Positions 8,084 through 14,326 of a DNA stretch of 18,055 bases are shown piece after piece. The translations under genes were made by a program, and so were the position numbers. The stretch is from Holophaga sp. GTDB taxonomy: Bacteria; Acidobacteriota; Holophagae; Holophagales; Holophagaceae. Below the pieces are notes generated by a model. That model made no database searches and was not told the origin of the DNA. It worked only from the letters and a program-made list of their open reading frames with translations. Position 1 is the stretch's first letter; the number at the start of each line of letters is the position of its first letter. The stretch spans positions 1-18,055 of the forward strand of contig JARLGP010000102.1 in assembly GCA_031292735.1 (NCBI GenBank). The letters run 5' to 3'.

Positions 8084-9334
8084 TCATCCGCCCGGTGGGA
8101 TAGACCGCCAGAGCGCTGAGACCGGTATGGCCCACATCCCCGGGCCGAAGGGCAGGATCTCGCTTCCGGTGTAGAACACGATGCCCCTCTGAAAGGTCGG
8201 GCCCAGACTCTCCGCCAGATGCCGCAGCCCCTTGAAGTCCCTGGTCTGGACGCTGGCGCTGGACTTCACTTCCAGCCCCACCACCCGTCCGTCGGCGCGC
8301 TCCAGAAGCAGATCCACCTCCTGGCCCGGAAGGGTCCGGTAGTGGAACAGCTGAACCCGGTTCCGGGACCAGCCGAGCAGCTTGCGCACCTCGCCCGCCA
8401 CGAAGGTCTCCAGCAGTTTGCCCAGCAGGTCCGGATCGTGCTGCAGCCGTCCCTGCTCGGCCCCCAGCAGATGCGCCATGAGCCCGGTGTCCCGGAGCAT
8501 GAGCTTGGGCGCCTTCACCAGGCGCTTGCCCAGGTGGCTGCTCCACGCGGGCAGGGTGGTCAGGATGAACAGGGTTTCCAGCAGGATCAGGTAGCGCTTG
8601 AGGGTGTTGAGGGGGATGCCCAGGGTGCGGGACAGCTCGGCCAGGTTGAGCAGGCCCGACGAGCGAGCTGAAACCAGCTCCAGGATGCGCGGCAGCTGGG
8701 TGATCCCCTCGATCTGCGACAGGTCCCGGACGTCGCGCTGGAGCAGGGTCTGGACGTAGCTGTCGAACCACTGGCTGCGCCGGCGCCCAGGCGCCCGCTC
8801 CCGCGCCTCTGGAAAGCCGCCGGCGAAGATGGCGGCGATCAACGCCTGGCGATCCAGTTCCAGGTGTTGCAGAAACAGGGGGGCGGGATCAAACAGCCGG
8901 TCCACCAGGTTGTCCGGCTGGCCCAGGATCTCGCCCTGGGACAGGCCTTCCAGGGTCACCACCTCCATTCGCCCCGCCAGGGATTCCGAAAGCCTGGGTA
9001 GCACCAGCACATTGGCCGACCCGGTCAGAAGGAAGCGGCCCGGCCGCCGATCCTGGTCCACCTCGATCTTGATGGCCCGGAACAGCTCCGGGGCCAATTG
9101 GATTTCATCCAGGACCGTCAGGCCCTTCGCCTGGGCCACGAATCCCCCCGGGTCCACTTCCGCGGCCCGCCGCACTGCCGGGTCGTCGAGCGTGGCATAA
9201 CGGCCCTCGGGGAGGGCGTCCAGCAACGTTTTGGCCAGGGTGCTTTTCCCCACTTGCCGGGATCCCAGCAGCAGAATCACCGGGGTGTCGTTCAGGGCTT
9301 CGGCCACCAGGGGGGCGAGATACCGTTGGATCAT
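8084..9334 (-). CDS. AAA_14 ATPase with DUF4143 C-terminal domain
   Basis: A 416-residue orphan P-loop ATPase. The N-terminal AAA_14 domain carries Walker A GSRQVGKS (24-31), Walker B GLTVLDEIQ (D76, E77) and sensor-1-like LLTGSAN (102-108). A winged-helix-like segment (LLNLAELSRTLGIPLNTLKRYL, about 228-249) leads into DUF4143, whose EVDLLLE (339-345) and GLEVKSS (353-359) give the D...ExK pattern of a PD-(D/E)xK-like nuclease fold. The end, LPFGPGMWAIPVSALW, is the family's usual C-terminus, so the gene is intact. The biological role of these ATPases is not established; they are patchily distributed and often look horizontally acquired. The ATG at 9334 has no Shine-Dalgarno, but a -10-like box lies 6 nt upstream within a perfect inverted repeat, suggesting leaderless, possibly self-controlled expression. 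Confidence 0.95.
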   Translation of the reverse strand: MIQRYLAPLVAEALNDTPVILLLGSRQVGKSTLAKTLLDALPEGRYATLDDPAVRRAAEVDPGGFVAQAKGLTVLDEIQLAPELFRAIKIEVDQDRRPGRFLLTGSANVLVLPRLSESLAGRMEVVTLEGLSQGEILGQPDNLVDRLFDPAPLFLQHLELDRQALIAAIFAGGFPEARERAPGRRRSQWFDSYVQTLLQRDVRDLSQIEGITQLPRILELVSARSSGLLNLAELSRTLGIPLNTLKRYLILLETLFILTTLPAWSSHLGKRLVKAPKLMLRDTGLMAHLLGAEQGRLQHDPDLLGKLLETFVAGEVRKLLGWSRNRVQLFHYRTLPGQEVDLLLERADGRVVGLEVKSSASVQTRDFKGLRHLAESLGPTFQRGIVFYTGSEILPFGPGMWAIPVSALWRSIPPGG

Positions 9335-9336
9335 GC

Positions 9337-9367
9337 TGAAAATATGCCATGAGCCGGCATATTTTCA
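9337..9367. promoter_or_regulatory. Perfect 12-bp inverted repeat at the ATPase start (putative operator)
   Basis: TGAAAATATGCC (9337-9348) and GGCATATTTTCA (9356-9367) are exact inverted copies separated by 7 bp. The repeat is AT-rich in a GC-rich genome, ends 2 bp from the ATPase ATG and covers its presumed -35 and -10 boxes. This is the geometry of a dimeric-repressor operator. As RNA it would form a hairpin only if transcription began further upstream, for example from the exporter. Confidence 0.65.
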
Positions 9368-9368
9368 A
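9341..9368 (-). promoter_or_regulatory. Putative promoter of the AAA_14/DUF4143 gene, leaderless
   Basis: Reading leftward, TTGAAA (9363-9368, 5/6 match) and CATATT (9341-9346, 4/6 match) are separated by 16 bp. Six bases (9335-9340) then separate the -10 box from the A of ATG, so the predicted transcript begins at or next to the start codon. This agrees with the absence of any ribosome site. It is a prediction from motif spacing only. Confidence 0.45.
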
Positions 9369-9372
9369 TGGG

Positions 9373-9386
9373 TTTATTGGAATAAA
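9373..9386. repeat. Second AT-rich palindrome upstream of the ATPase
   Basis: TTTATT-GG-AATAAA is a perfect 6-2-6 palindrome 5 bp outside the 12-bp inverted repeat, in the 80-bp gap between the exporter and the ATPase. It may be a further protein-binding site. The GC palindrome GGCCCTAGGGCC (9401-9412) lies just beyond, next to the exporter stop. Confidence 0.4.
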
Positions 9387-9414
9387 TTCATGGCCGTTAT
9401 GGCCCTAGGGCCCC

Positions 9415-10665
9415 TTAATCCAGCTCCGCCACTCCCGGCAGGGCCGGCTTGCGCCGGCCGGACCAGGAGGCGCTGGTGACGATCAGAGTCATCAATTGCA
9501 CCAGGATCACCAGCACCACGCAGGCGGTCCAGCCGCCGAAGGGCCAGAGGAAGCCGGGCAGTTCCGCCCCGACGCTGCCGCCCACGTAGTAGCAGGTGAC
9601 GTACAGGCCCACCGCCAGGGCCTTGCCCTCCTTGGCCGCCAGGCCGATGTAGCTGGCGGTGGTGGCCTGGCCGATGAACACGCCGGAGCAGCAGAGCGCC
9701 AGCCCGGCCACCACCACCCAGAGGTTGGGGACCAGGGTGAGCAGCATTCCGGCCATGCCCATGATCATGGCCAGCGCCATGGCGGTGCGGTGGCCGAAGC
9801 GGTCGATGGCCCGGCCGCAGGGTGGGGTGACCGCCGCGCCGAACAGGTAGGTGAAGAACAGCGAACCGATGGCCAGGGGCCCCAGGTGGAAGGGGGCCTC
9901 CGACAGGTGGAAGGTCACGTAGGTGTAGGTGCCCACCAGGGTGAACAGCAGGCCGAAGCCGGCGGTGAAGGTGGCCAGGAGGCGCGGGTTGCGCAGGTGG
10001 GCCGCCATGCCGGAAAGCAGCGAGGCGCCCCCGGTCGGCCCGGTGAAGTGCCGCTCCCGGGGCAGCCAGGACTGCAGCGCCAGCGCCGCCCCCGCGCTGA
10101 GCAGGCCGAGCGCCACGAAAGCCCAGTGCCAACTCCAGCGGGAGGCGATCAGGCCGCTGAGCATCCGCCCGGTGAAGCCGCCGATGACCGTGCCGGTCAC
10201 ATAGATGGCCATGGCCCGCCCGGTGTCCCCTTCGGTCCATTCCTCCTGCACGTAGGCCACGGTCACGGCGAACACCCCGGGGGTGAACAGGCCCTGGAGG
10301 AAGCGCCAGAAGATCAGCGAAGGCAGCCCGGTGGCGGTGGCGTCCAGCAGGGTGGACAAGGCCAGCAGGGAGGCCGACCAGACCATCACCCGCTTCCGGC
10401 CCAGCCGGTCCGCCACCGAGCCCACCAGGGGCGCGGCGATGGCCACGCCGAGGGTGCTGGCGGTGAGGGTCATGCTCACCGCGGTCTTGCTGGCCTGGAA
10501 CAGGTGCTCCAGGGTCGGCAGCAGCGGCTGGGTGGCATACAGGCCCAGGAAGGCGCTGAATCCGGCAAAGGCCACCGCCCATGTCCTCCGGTTCTTGCCC
10601 CCCATGGTTTCCGGAATCAGGGCAGGGGCGTGGGCAGGGGCGTGGGCAGGGGCGTGACGTTGCAT
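9415..10665 (-). CDS. MFS transporter, DHA1 / YnfM-like exporter
   Basis: A 416-residue, 12-segment major facilitator of the drug:H+ antiporter type. The first half has the family opening FLGLYATQPLLPTLEHLF, the loop 2-3 motif GSVADRLGRKR, and WRFLQGLFTPGVFAVTVAYV in segments 4-5. The second half repeats the loop signature as CGRAIDRFGHRTAM, giving the usual 6+6 arrangement with an intact end. It would export small hydrophobic compounds or metabolites; the substrate is unknown. I prefer the ATG at 10665 (no Shine-Dalgarno, but TATAAT exactly 6 nt upstream, a leaderless arrangement). An in-frame GTG at 10692 lies upstream of that box, and an ATG at 10605 would drop the N-terminal HAPA repeats. 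It is divergent from cysK and transcribed toward the ATPase, 80 bp away. Confidence 0.9.
   Translation of the reverse strand: MQRHAPAHAPAHAPALIPETMGGKNRRTWAVAFAGFSAFLGLYATQPLLPTLEHLFQASKTAVSMTLTASTLGVAIAAPLVGSVADRLGRKRVMVWSASLLALSTLLDATATGLPSLIFWRFLQGLFTPGVFAVTVAYVQEEWTEGDTGRAMAIYVTGTVIGGFTGRMLSGLIASRWSWHWAFVALGLLSAGAALALQSWLPRERHFTGPTGGASLLSGMAAHLRNPRLLATFTAGFGLLFTLVGTYTYVTFHLSEAPFHLGPLAIGSLFFTYLFGAAVTPPCGRAIDRFGHRTAMALAMIMGMAGMLLTLVPNLWVVVAGLALCCSGVFIGQATTASYIGLAAKEGKALAVGLYVTCYYVGGSVGAELPGFLWPFGGWTACVVLVILVQLMTLIVTSASWSGRRKPALPGVAELD
10620..10655 (-). repeat. Three tandem 12-bp repeats in the exporter N-terminus
   Basis: GGGCAGGGGCGT is repeated exactly three times on the plus strand; on the coding strand it encodes the HAPA repeats just after the start codon. 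The unit is a multiple of three, so a change in copy number keeps the frame. If translation starts at 10605 instead, the repeats would be untranslated leader. Confidence 0.9.
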
Positions 10666-10671
10666 TTCGTT

Positions 10672-10677
10672 ATTATA
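10672..10677 (-). promoter_or_regulatory. -10 box of the MFS exporter, placed for a leaderless mRNA
   Basis: A perfect TATAAT on the minus strand is followed by 6 nt (AACGAA) and then the ATG at 10665, so transcription would start at the start codon. No good -35 hexamer is visible 16-18 bp upstream, which limits confidence. Confidence 0.5.
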
Positions 10678-10804
10678 AGATATCAAAGCCACACTTATTC
10701 GATCGGAAAACAGTAAAATGAAAGATCATGCTTCGGTGGGTCAGCCGCAGTGCAGGCCAAGGAATCGGCGCCTTCGATCAACTGCAGTATCTGAGAGGAA
10801 TCCC

Positions 10805-11743
10805 ATGAATATCGCCACGGATATCACCAAACTGGTGGGCCACACTCCTCTGGTGCGGCTGAACCGGGTGGTGGGCGACGCCAAGGCCACGGTGCTGGCC
10901 AAACTGGAAATGTTCAACCCCGCCAGCAACGTCAAGGACCGCATCGGCGTCGCCATGATCGAAGCCGCCGAACGGGCCGGGCAGATCAAGGCCGACACCA
11001 TCCTCATCGAGCCCACCAGCGGCAACACCGGCATCGCCCTGGCATGGGTGGCCGCGGCCCGGGGCTACCGTCTGGCCCTGGTGATGCCCGAATCCATGAG
11101 CATCGAGCGGCGCCAGGTGTTCAAGCTGCTGGGCGCCGACCTGATCCTCACCCCGCAGGGGGAAGGCATGACCGGAGCGGTGCAGCGCGCCCAGAGTCTG
11201 GCCGACGCCGATCCCCGCTACCTGCTGCTCCAGCAGTTCTCCAACCCGGCGAACCCGGCGGTGCACCACGCCACCACCGGTCCGGAGATCTGGCAGGACA
11301 CCGACGGGACGGTGGACGCCCTGGTGGCCGGGGTGGGCACCGGCGGCACCATCACCGGCGCGGGCAGCTACCTGAAGGAGCGCAAGCCCTCGGTGCGCCT
11401 GGTCGCCGTGGAGCCCGAGGCCTCCCCCTTCCTGTCCAAGGGACGCCGGGGCTGCAACCACCCCATCCAGGGGCTGGGCTCCGGATTCCTGCCGGAGGTG
11501 CTGCGCAAGGACCTGCTGGACGAAGTGGTCGCGGTGCCCAGCGACGCCGCCGTGGCGTTCACCCTGCGGCTGGCCCGGGAGGAGGGCCTGTTCGTCGGCA
11601 TCTCCGCCGGCGCCGCGGTCTGGGCCGCGGTCCAGGTGGCAAAGCGGTCCCAGAGCGCCGGTCAGGTCATCGTCGCGATCCTTCCGGACAGCGGAGACCG
11701 CTACCTGACCACGGCCGCCTTCCAGGCGGCGCTCACCGAGTAG
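10805..11743 (+). CDS. cysK: Cysteine synthase A (O-acetylserine sulfhydrylase)
   Basis: A 312-residue cytosolic PLP enzyme that makes L-cysteine from O-acetylserine and sulfide. The PLP lysine is K44 in NPASNVKDR. Other family motifs are intact: the substrate loop PTSGNTG (70-76), the phosphate-binding GTGGT (178-182), the [10 protein letters not shown] stretch (219-228), S268 contacting the pyridine nitrogen (GISAGAA) and LPDSGDRYL (293-301). Length matches CysK. The ATG at 10805 follows AGAGGAA (10794-10800) by 4 nt and opens the family's usual N-terminus. The in-frame ATG at 10718 would add 29 residues of non-homologous sequence. CysK versus CysM cannot be fully separated by eye; the motif pattern favours CysK. 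It is monocistronic, with a strong hairpin downstream; no CysB or riboswitch element was recognised upstream. Confidence 0.95.
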   Translation: MNIATDITKLVGHTPLVRLNRVVGDAKATVLAKLEMFNPASNVKDRIGVAMIEAAERAGQIKADTILIEPTSGNTGIALAWVAAARGYRLALVMPESMSIERRQVFKLLGADLILTPQGEGMTGAVQRAQSLADADPRYLLLQQFSNPANPAVHHATTGPEIWQDTDGTVDALVAGVGTGGTITGAGSYLKERKPSVRLVAVEPEASPFLSKGRRGCNHPIQGLGSGFLPEVLRKDLLDEVVAVPSDAAVAFTLRLAREEGLFVGISAGAAVWAAVQVAKRSQSAGQVIVAILPDSGDRYLTTAAFQAALTE

Positions 11744-11761
11744 CTTCCCTTTTCGCCCTGC

Positions 11762-11800
11762 GGACTCCCTAACCTGTGCGGAAGCAGGGTTAGGGAGTCC
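11762..11800 (+). terminator. Strong hairpin after cysK
   Basis: GGACTCCCTAACC (11762-11774) and GGTTAGGGAGTCC (11788-11800) form a perfect 13-bp stem with a 13-nt loop, starting 18 nt after the cysK stop. It is followed by CTGTCT, not a T-run, so it is either a weak intrinsic terminator or an mRNA 3'-end stabiliser. Confidence 0.6.
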
Positions 11801-11991
11801 CTGTCTGAACTTTATAATATTTGATTTATTAAGGTAATCCGAAATTGACCGAAAAAAACAATACCATTTTTGGTGTTTGGCTTTAACTTTCGTAGCGACA
11901 TGATGTTTCATTTATTATTTGTGAACCCCACTAGCCAAGCCGCGACAACCGGCTGGCCTGGGCTTGCCATGGAAAGTCGCAGGATGCCGCA
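11801..11991 (+). promoter_or_regulatory. AT-rich leader region of the epimerase gene, with possible 31-codon leader ORF
   Basis: Bases about 11803-11930 are strikingly AT-rich compared with everything around them and most likely contain the promoter of the following gene. Candidate pieces are TATAAT (11813-11818), TTGACC (11845-11850) and TATTAT (11913-11918), but none forms a well-spaced pair. An open frame of 31 codons runs from ATGATG at 11900 to a TGA at 11993-11995, overlapping the epimerase ATG as ATGA. It has no clear ribosome site. It could be a coupled leader peptide or chance. Confidence 0.4.
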
Positions 11992-14010
11992 ATGACAGGA
12001 TTGATGGAACCGCCACTGGTGTCGGGTGAGACCCGGAGCAGGAAGCTGCGGAGGGATCCCAGGGTCCGAAGGGCGGTCAAGCTGACCCTGGACCTCCTGG
12101 CCGCCTGCGCGGCCATGGTGGCCGCCTGCGCCGTCCTGGGCCAGAGGCTGCCCACCGGGCCAGGCCTGGCCGCCTTCGCGCTCCTGGGCATGGCCGTCAA
12201 CGCCGCCTTCAAGTTCTACGCCCAGCACTACCGGGCGGTGGGGCTCCGGGATGCCTGGGCGCTGGTGCTGGGCAACCTGGCCATGGCCACCGGAGTCCTG
12301 GCCGTCTGCCTCCTGCGCGGCCAGGGCTGGCCCGGCGGCGAGCCGGCGAAGGTGGTGCTCGGGGCCAGCCTGCTGCTGGGGCCCCTGTGGTTCGGGCTGC
12401 GCATGGCCTGCCTGGCCCTGCACCGGCGCCGGGCGGCCCTGGCCTCCGGCCGGGAGGGCGCCGCCATCCAGCGGGTGCTCATCGTCGGCGCGGGGCAGGC
12501 GGGAATCCTGCTGTGCCAGGAACTGCAGGACCATCCGGGGCTGTGCTGCCGGGTGCAGGGCTTCGTGGACGACGCCCTTGAGAAGCAGGGGCTCAGGATC
12601 CAGGGGGTGCCGGTGCTCGGTCCCACCGCGCTGCTGCCCCTGTACATCCGGGAGCAGCGGGCCAGCCAGGTGATCCTGGCCATGGCCGGGGCGCCCGGGG
12701 CCCGGCTGCGGGAGCTGGCGGCCATGGCCCGGGCGGAAGGGGCCGAGGTCAAGACCGTGCCGGGCATCCACAGCCTGGTGGCCGGCCAGCCCTGGAAGCC
12801 GGAAGTGCGCGACATCGCCATCGAGGACCTGCTCCGGCGCGCGCCCATCACCCTGGACACCGTGGCCATGCGGGCCGCGGTGGCGGGAGCGGTGGTGCTG
12901 ATCACCGGCGGCGGGGGTTCCATCGGCAGCGAACTGGCTCGCACCGTGGCCGGCTTCGGCCCCGAGCGGGTGGTGCTGCTGGGCCGGGGCGAGAACAGCC
13001 TGTGGCAGGCCCAGCGCCAGCTGACCCGCCTGCTGCCGCGGCAGCAGGTGGCGGTGGTCCTGTGCGACATCCGCAATCGCGCCCGGCTGGACCAGGTGTT
13101 CCAGACCTGGCGGCCGGAGGTGGTGCTGCACGCGGCGGCGCACAAGCACGTGCCGTTCCTGGAGGAGAACCCCGAGGAGGCCATCGAGAACAACATCTTC
13201 GGCACCCGCAACATCATGGAGGCGGCGCTGGAGCACGGCACCCGCACCTTCGTGAACATCTCCACCGACAAGGCGGTGAACCCGGTGAGCGTGCTGGGGG
13301 TTTCCAAGCGCATCGCCGAGCTGGTGGTGGCCCGGGAGGCGGCCGTGGCCTCCAGTGCGCGGCTGGTGAGCGTGCGGTTCGGCAACGTGCTGGGCAGCCG
13401 CGGCAGCGTGATCCCCATCTTCATGGACCAGATCCAGCGGGGCGGGCCGGTGACGGTCACCCACCCGGACATGGTGCGCTACTTCATGACCATCCAGGAG
13501 GCCGCCCAGCTGGTGCTGCAGGCCGGGCTGCTGGGCGACGGCGGCAAGGTGTTCGTGCTGGACATGGGCGAGCCGGTGCGTATTGTCGAACTGGCCCGGG
13601 AGATGGTCCGGCTCTCCGGCTTCTGCCCGGGGGCCGACATGGACATCCGTTACACCGGCCTGCGCCCCGGGGAAAAGCTGTTCGAGGAGCTGTTCGCCTC
13701 CGGCGAGGAGCGGCGCACCCAGGTGCACCCCAAGGTGTTCGAAGCGGTCCAGGATCCCCAGGATCCCGCGCGCCTGGAGCAGGGGCTGCGCAGGCTCAAA
13801 GCCCTCATGGCCAGCGTCGATCCGGACCGGCAGCGGAAGATCCTGGAATGCTTCATGCATCTGGTCCCCACCTACCAGGCCTCCCCCAGCGGCCTGGGGC
13901 GCTTCCTGGCCCTGGACCCGGTGACCCGGCCCGGGCCTTCCAGCCGTTCGGCGGCCCGGCACTTGACCGGCGCCTGGGTGCCCTCCTCCGAATTCCTACG
14001 CCCTGAGTAG
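11992..14010 (+). CDS. Membrane-bound nucleotide-sugar 4,6-dehydratase/epimerase (WbpM/CapD/PglF family)
   Basis: A 672-residue inner-membrane enzyme of the polysaccharide-biosynthesis SDR family, acting on UDP-GlcNAc-type sugars for envelope glycan or glycoprotein precursors. Four N-terminal membrane segments (about 29-50, 57-76, 88-108, 120-143) precede a regulatory Rossmann domain (RVLIVGAGQAG, 161-171). The catalytic SDR domain starts at TGGGGSIGSE (305-314) and contains AAAHKHVPFLE (381-391), STDKA (424-428), RFGNVLGSRGSVIP and GLRPGEKLFEE. The catalytic position four residues before K439 is L435 (SVLGVSK), where soluble relatives have Tyr and WbpM/PglF have Met. Other residues look intact. 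The ATG at 11992 has AGGA (11981-11984) upstream. Expression may be coupled to an upstream mini-ORF. No glycosyltransferase genes adjoin it, so the product is unknown. Confidence 0.92.
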   Translation: MTGLMEPPLVSGETRSRKLRRDPRVRRAVKLTLDLLAACAAMVAACAVLGQRLPTGPGLAAFALLGMAVNAAFKFYAQHYRAVGLRDAWALVLGNLAMATGVLAVCLLRGQGWPGGEPAKVVLGASLLLGPLWFGLRMACLALHRRRAALASGREGAAIQRVLIVGAGQAGILLCQELQDHPGLCCRVQGFVDDALEKQGLRIQGVPVLGPTALLPLYIREQRASQVILAMAGAPGARLRELAAMARAEGAEVKTVPGIHSLVAGQPWKPEVRDIAIEDLLRRAPITLDTVAMRAAVAGAVVLITGGGGSIGSELARTVAGFGPERVVLLGRGENSLWQAQRQLTRLLPRQQVAVVLCDIRNRARLDQVFQTWRPEVVLHAAAHKHVPFLEENPEEAIENNIFGTRNIMEAALEHGTRTFVNISTDKAVNPVSVLGVSKRIAELVVAREAAVASSARLVSVRFGNVLGSRGSVIPIFMDQIQRGGPVTVTHPDMVRYFMTIQEAAQLVLQAGLLGDGGKVFVLDMGEPVRIVELAREMVRLSGFCPGADMDIRYTGLRPGEKLFEELFASGEERRTQVHPKVFEAVQDPQDPARLEQGLRRLKALMASVDPDRQRKILECFMHLVPTYQASPSGLGRFLALDPVTRPGPSSRSAARHLTGAWVPSSEFLRPE

Positions 14011-14110
14011 TGATTCATTCTGCCACAGCCGTTGCAGGATCCAACCAGGGTCCGGGAGCCTCCGGAAAAAAACTGCCCCATTCTACAAGCAACGGACCGC
14101 TTTCAAAGGC
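14011..14110. other. Gap between the epimerase and the sigma-54 promoter
   Basis: About 100 bp. It contains a small stem TCCGG/CCGGA followed by A-rich sequence (not a plus-strand terminator) and a spaced inverted pair GGTCCG...CGGACC that might be an activator half-site pair for the downstream sigma-54 promoter. No gene is visible. Confidence 0.3.
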
Positions 14111-14126
14111 TGGCATGATTATTGCA
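14111..14126 (+). promoter_or_regulatory. Sigma-54 (RpoN) promoter
   Basis: TGGCATGATTATTGCA matches the consensus TGGCAYRNNNNTTGCW at every defined position, with GG and GC exactly 10 bp apart (-24/-12). The predicted start is about 14137, leaving a leader of about 29 nt with a perfect Shine-Dalgarno before the small gene at 14166. A sigma-54 promoter needs an enhancer-binding activator; none is encoded in this window. Confidence 0.75.
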
Positions 14127-14165
14127 TAAATGTCTGTGAGCCAGCTCCATCCCAAGGAGGTTCCC

Positions 14166-14324
14166 ATGCCCGATCTGCCCGCCCTGCCTCTGTGGGATAT
14201 CCTCTATCTGAACGGCATCAGCCTGGTTCTGACCGGGGTCCTGGTGGCCCTGCTGGACGATGCGCGAAAGGACGAACCCTGGGACGAACTGCCGCCCCTC
14301 GCGGATCCGTACGCGGAGATCTAG
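14166..14324 (+). CDS. 52-residue single-pass membrane protein, unknown function
   Basis: A tiny gene with unusually good signals. A full AAGGAGG (14154-14160) sits 5 nt before the ATG at 14166, downstream of a consensus sigma-54 promoter. The protein begins MPDLPALPLWDILYLNG, has one membrane segment (about residues 10-31, ISLVLTGVLVALL), then an acidic, proline-containing tail (DDARKDEPWDELPPLADPYAEI) probably facing the cytoplasm or periplasm. I do not recognise a family. An in-frame ATG at 14130 lies upstream of the Shine-Dalgarno and slightly before the predicted transcript start, so it is rejected. The stop is 2 bp from the stop of convergent glgC, so its transcript probably continues antisense into glgC. 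It could regulate a larger membrane partner, as small membrane proteins often do; that is inference. Confidence 0.75.
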   Translation: MPDLPALPLWDILYLNGISLVLTGVLVALLDDARKDEPWDELPPLADPYAEI

Positions 14325-14326
14325 CC

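Noticed and set aside
5756..8119. 787-codon plus-strand open frame
   Set aside because: It covers both pepD antisense and the nitroreductase out of frame; composition is not protein-like.
7116..8771. Minus-strand frame through the 7968-8083 gap, considered as a remnant gene downstream of the ATPase
   Set aside because: The stretch in the gap has no start site, no recognisable motif, and continues as antisense of the nitroreductase.
8084..9334. The DUF4143 ATPase as part of a toxin-antitoxin or defence operon
   Set aside because: Its neighbours are a nitroreductase and an MFS exporter with no partner gene; the ATPase stands alone, so no system can be claimed.
11908..13962. 684-codon minus-strand open frame opposite the epimerase
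   Set aside because: Repetitive His/Gln/Gly/Pro antisense composition; the plus strand carries a complete, motif-rich enzyme.
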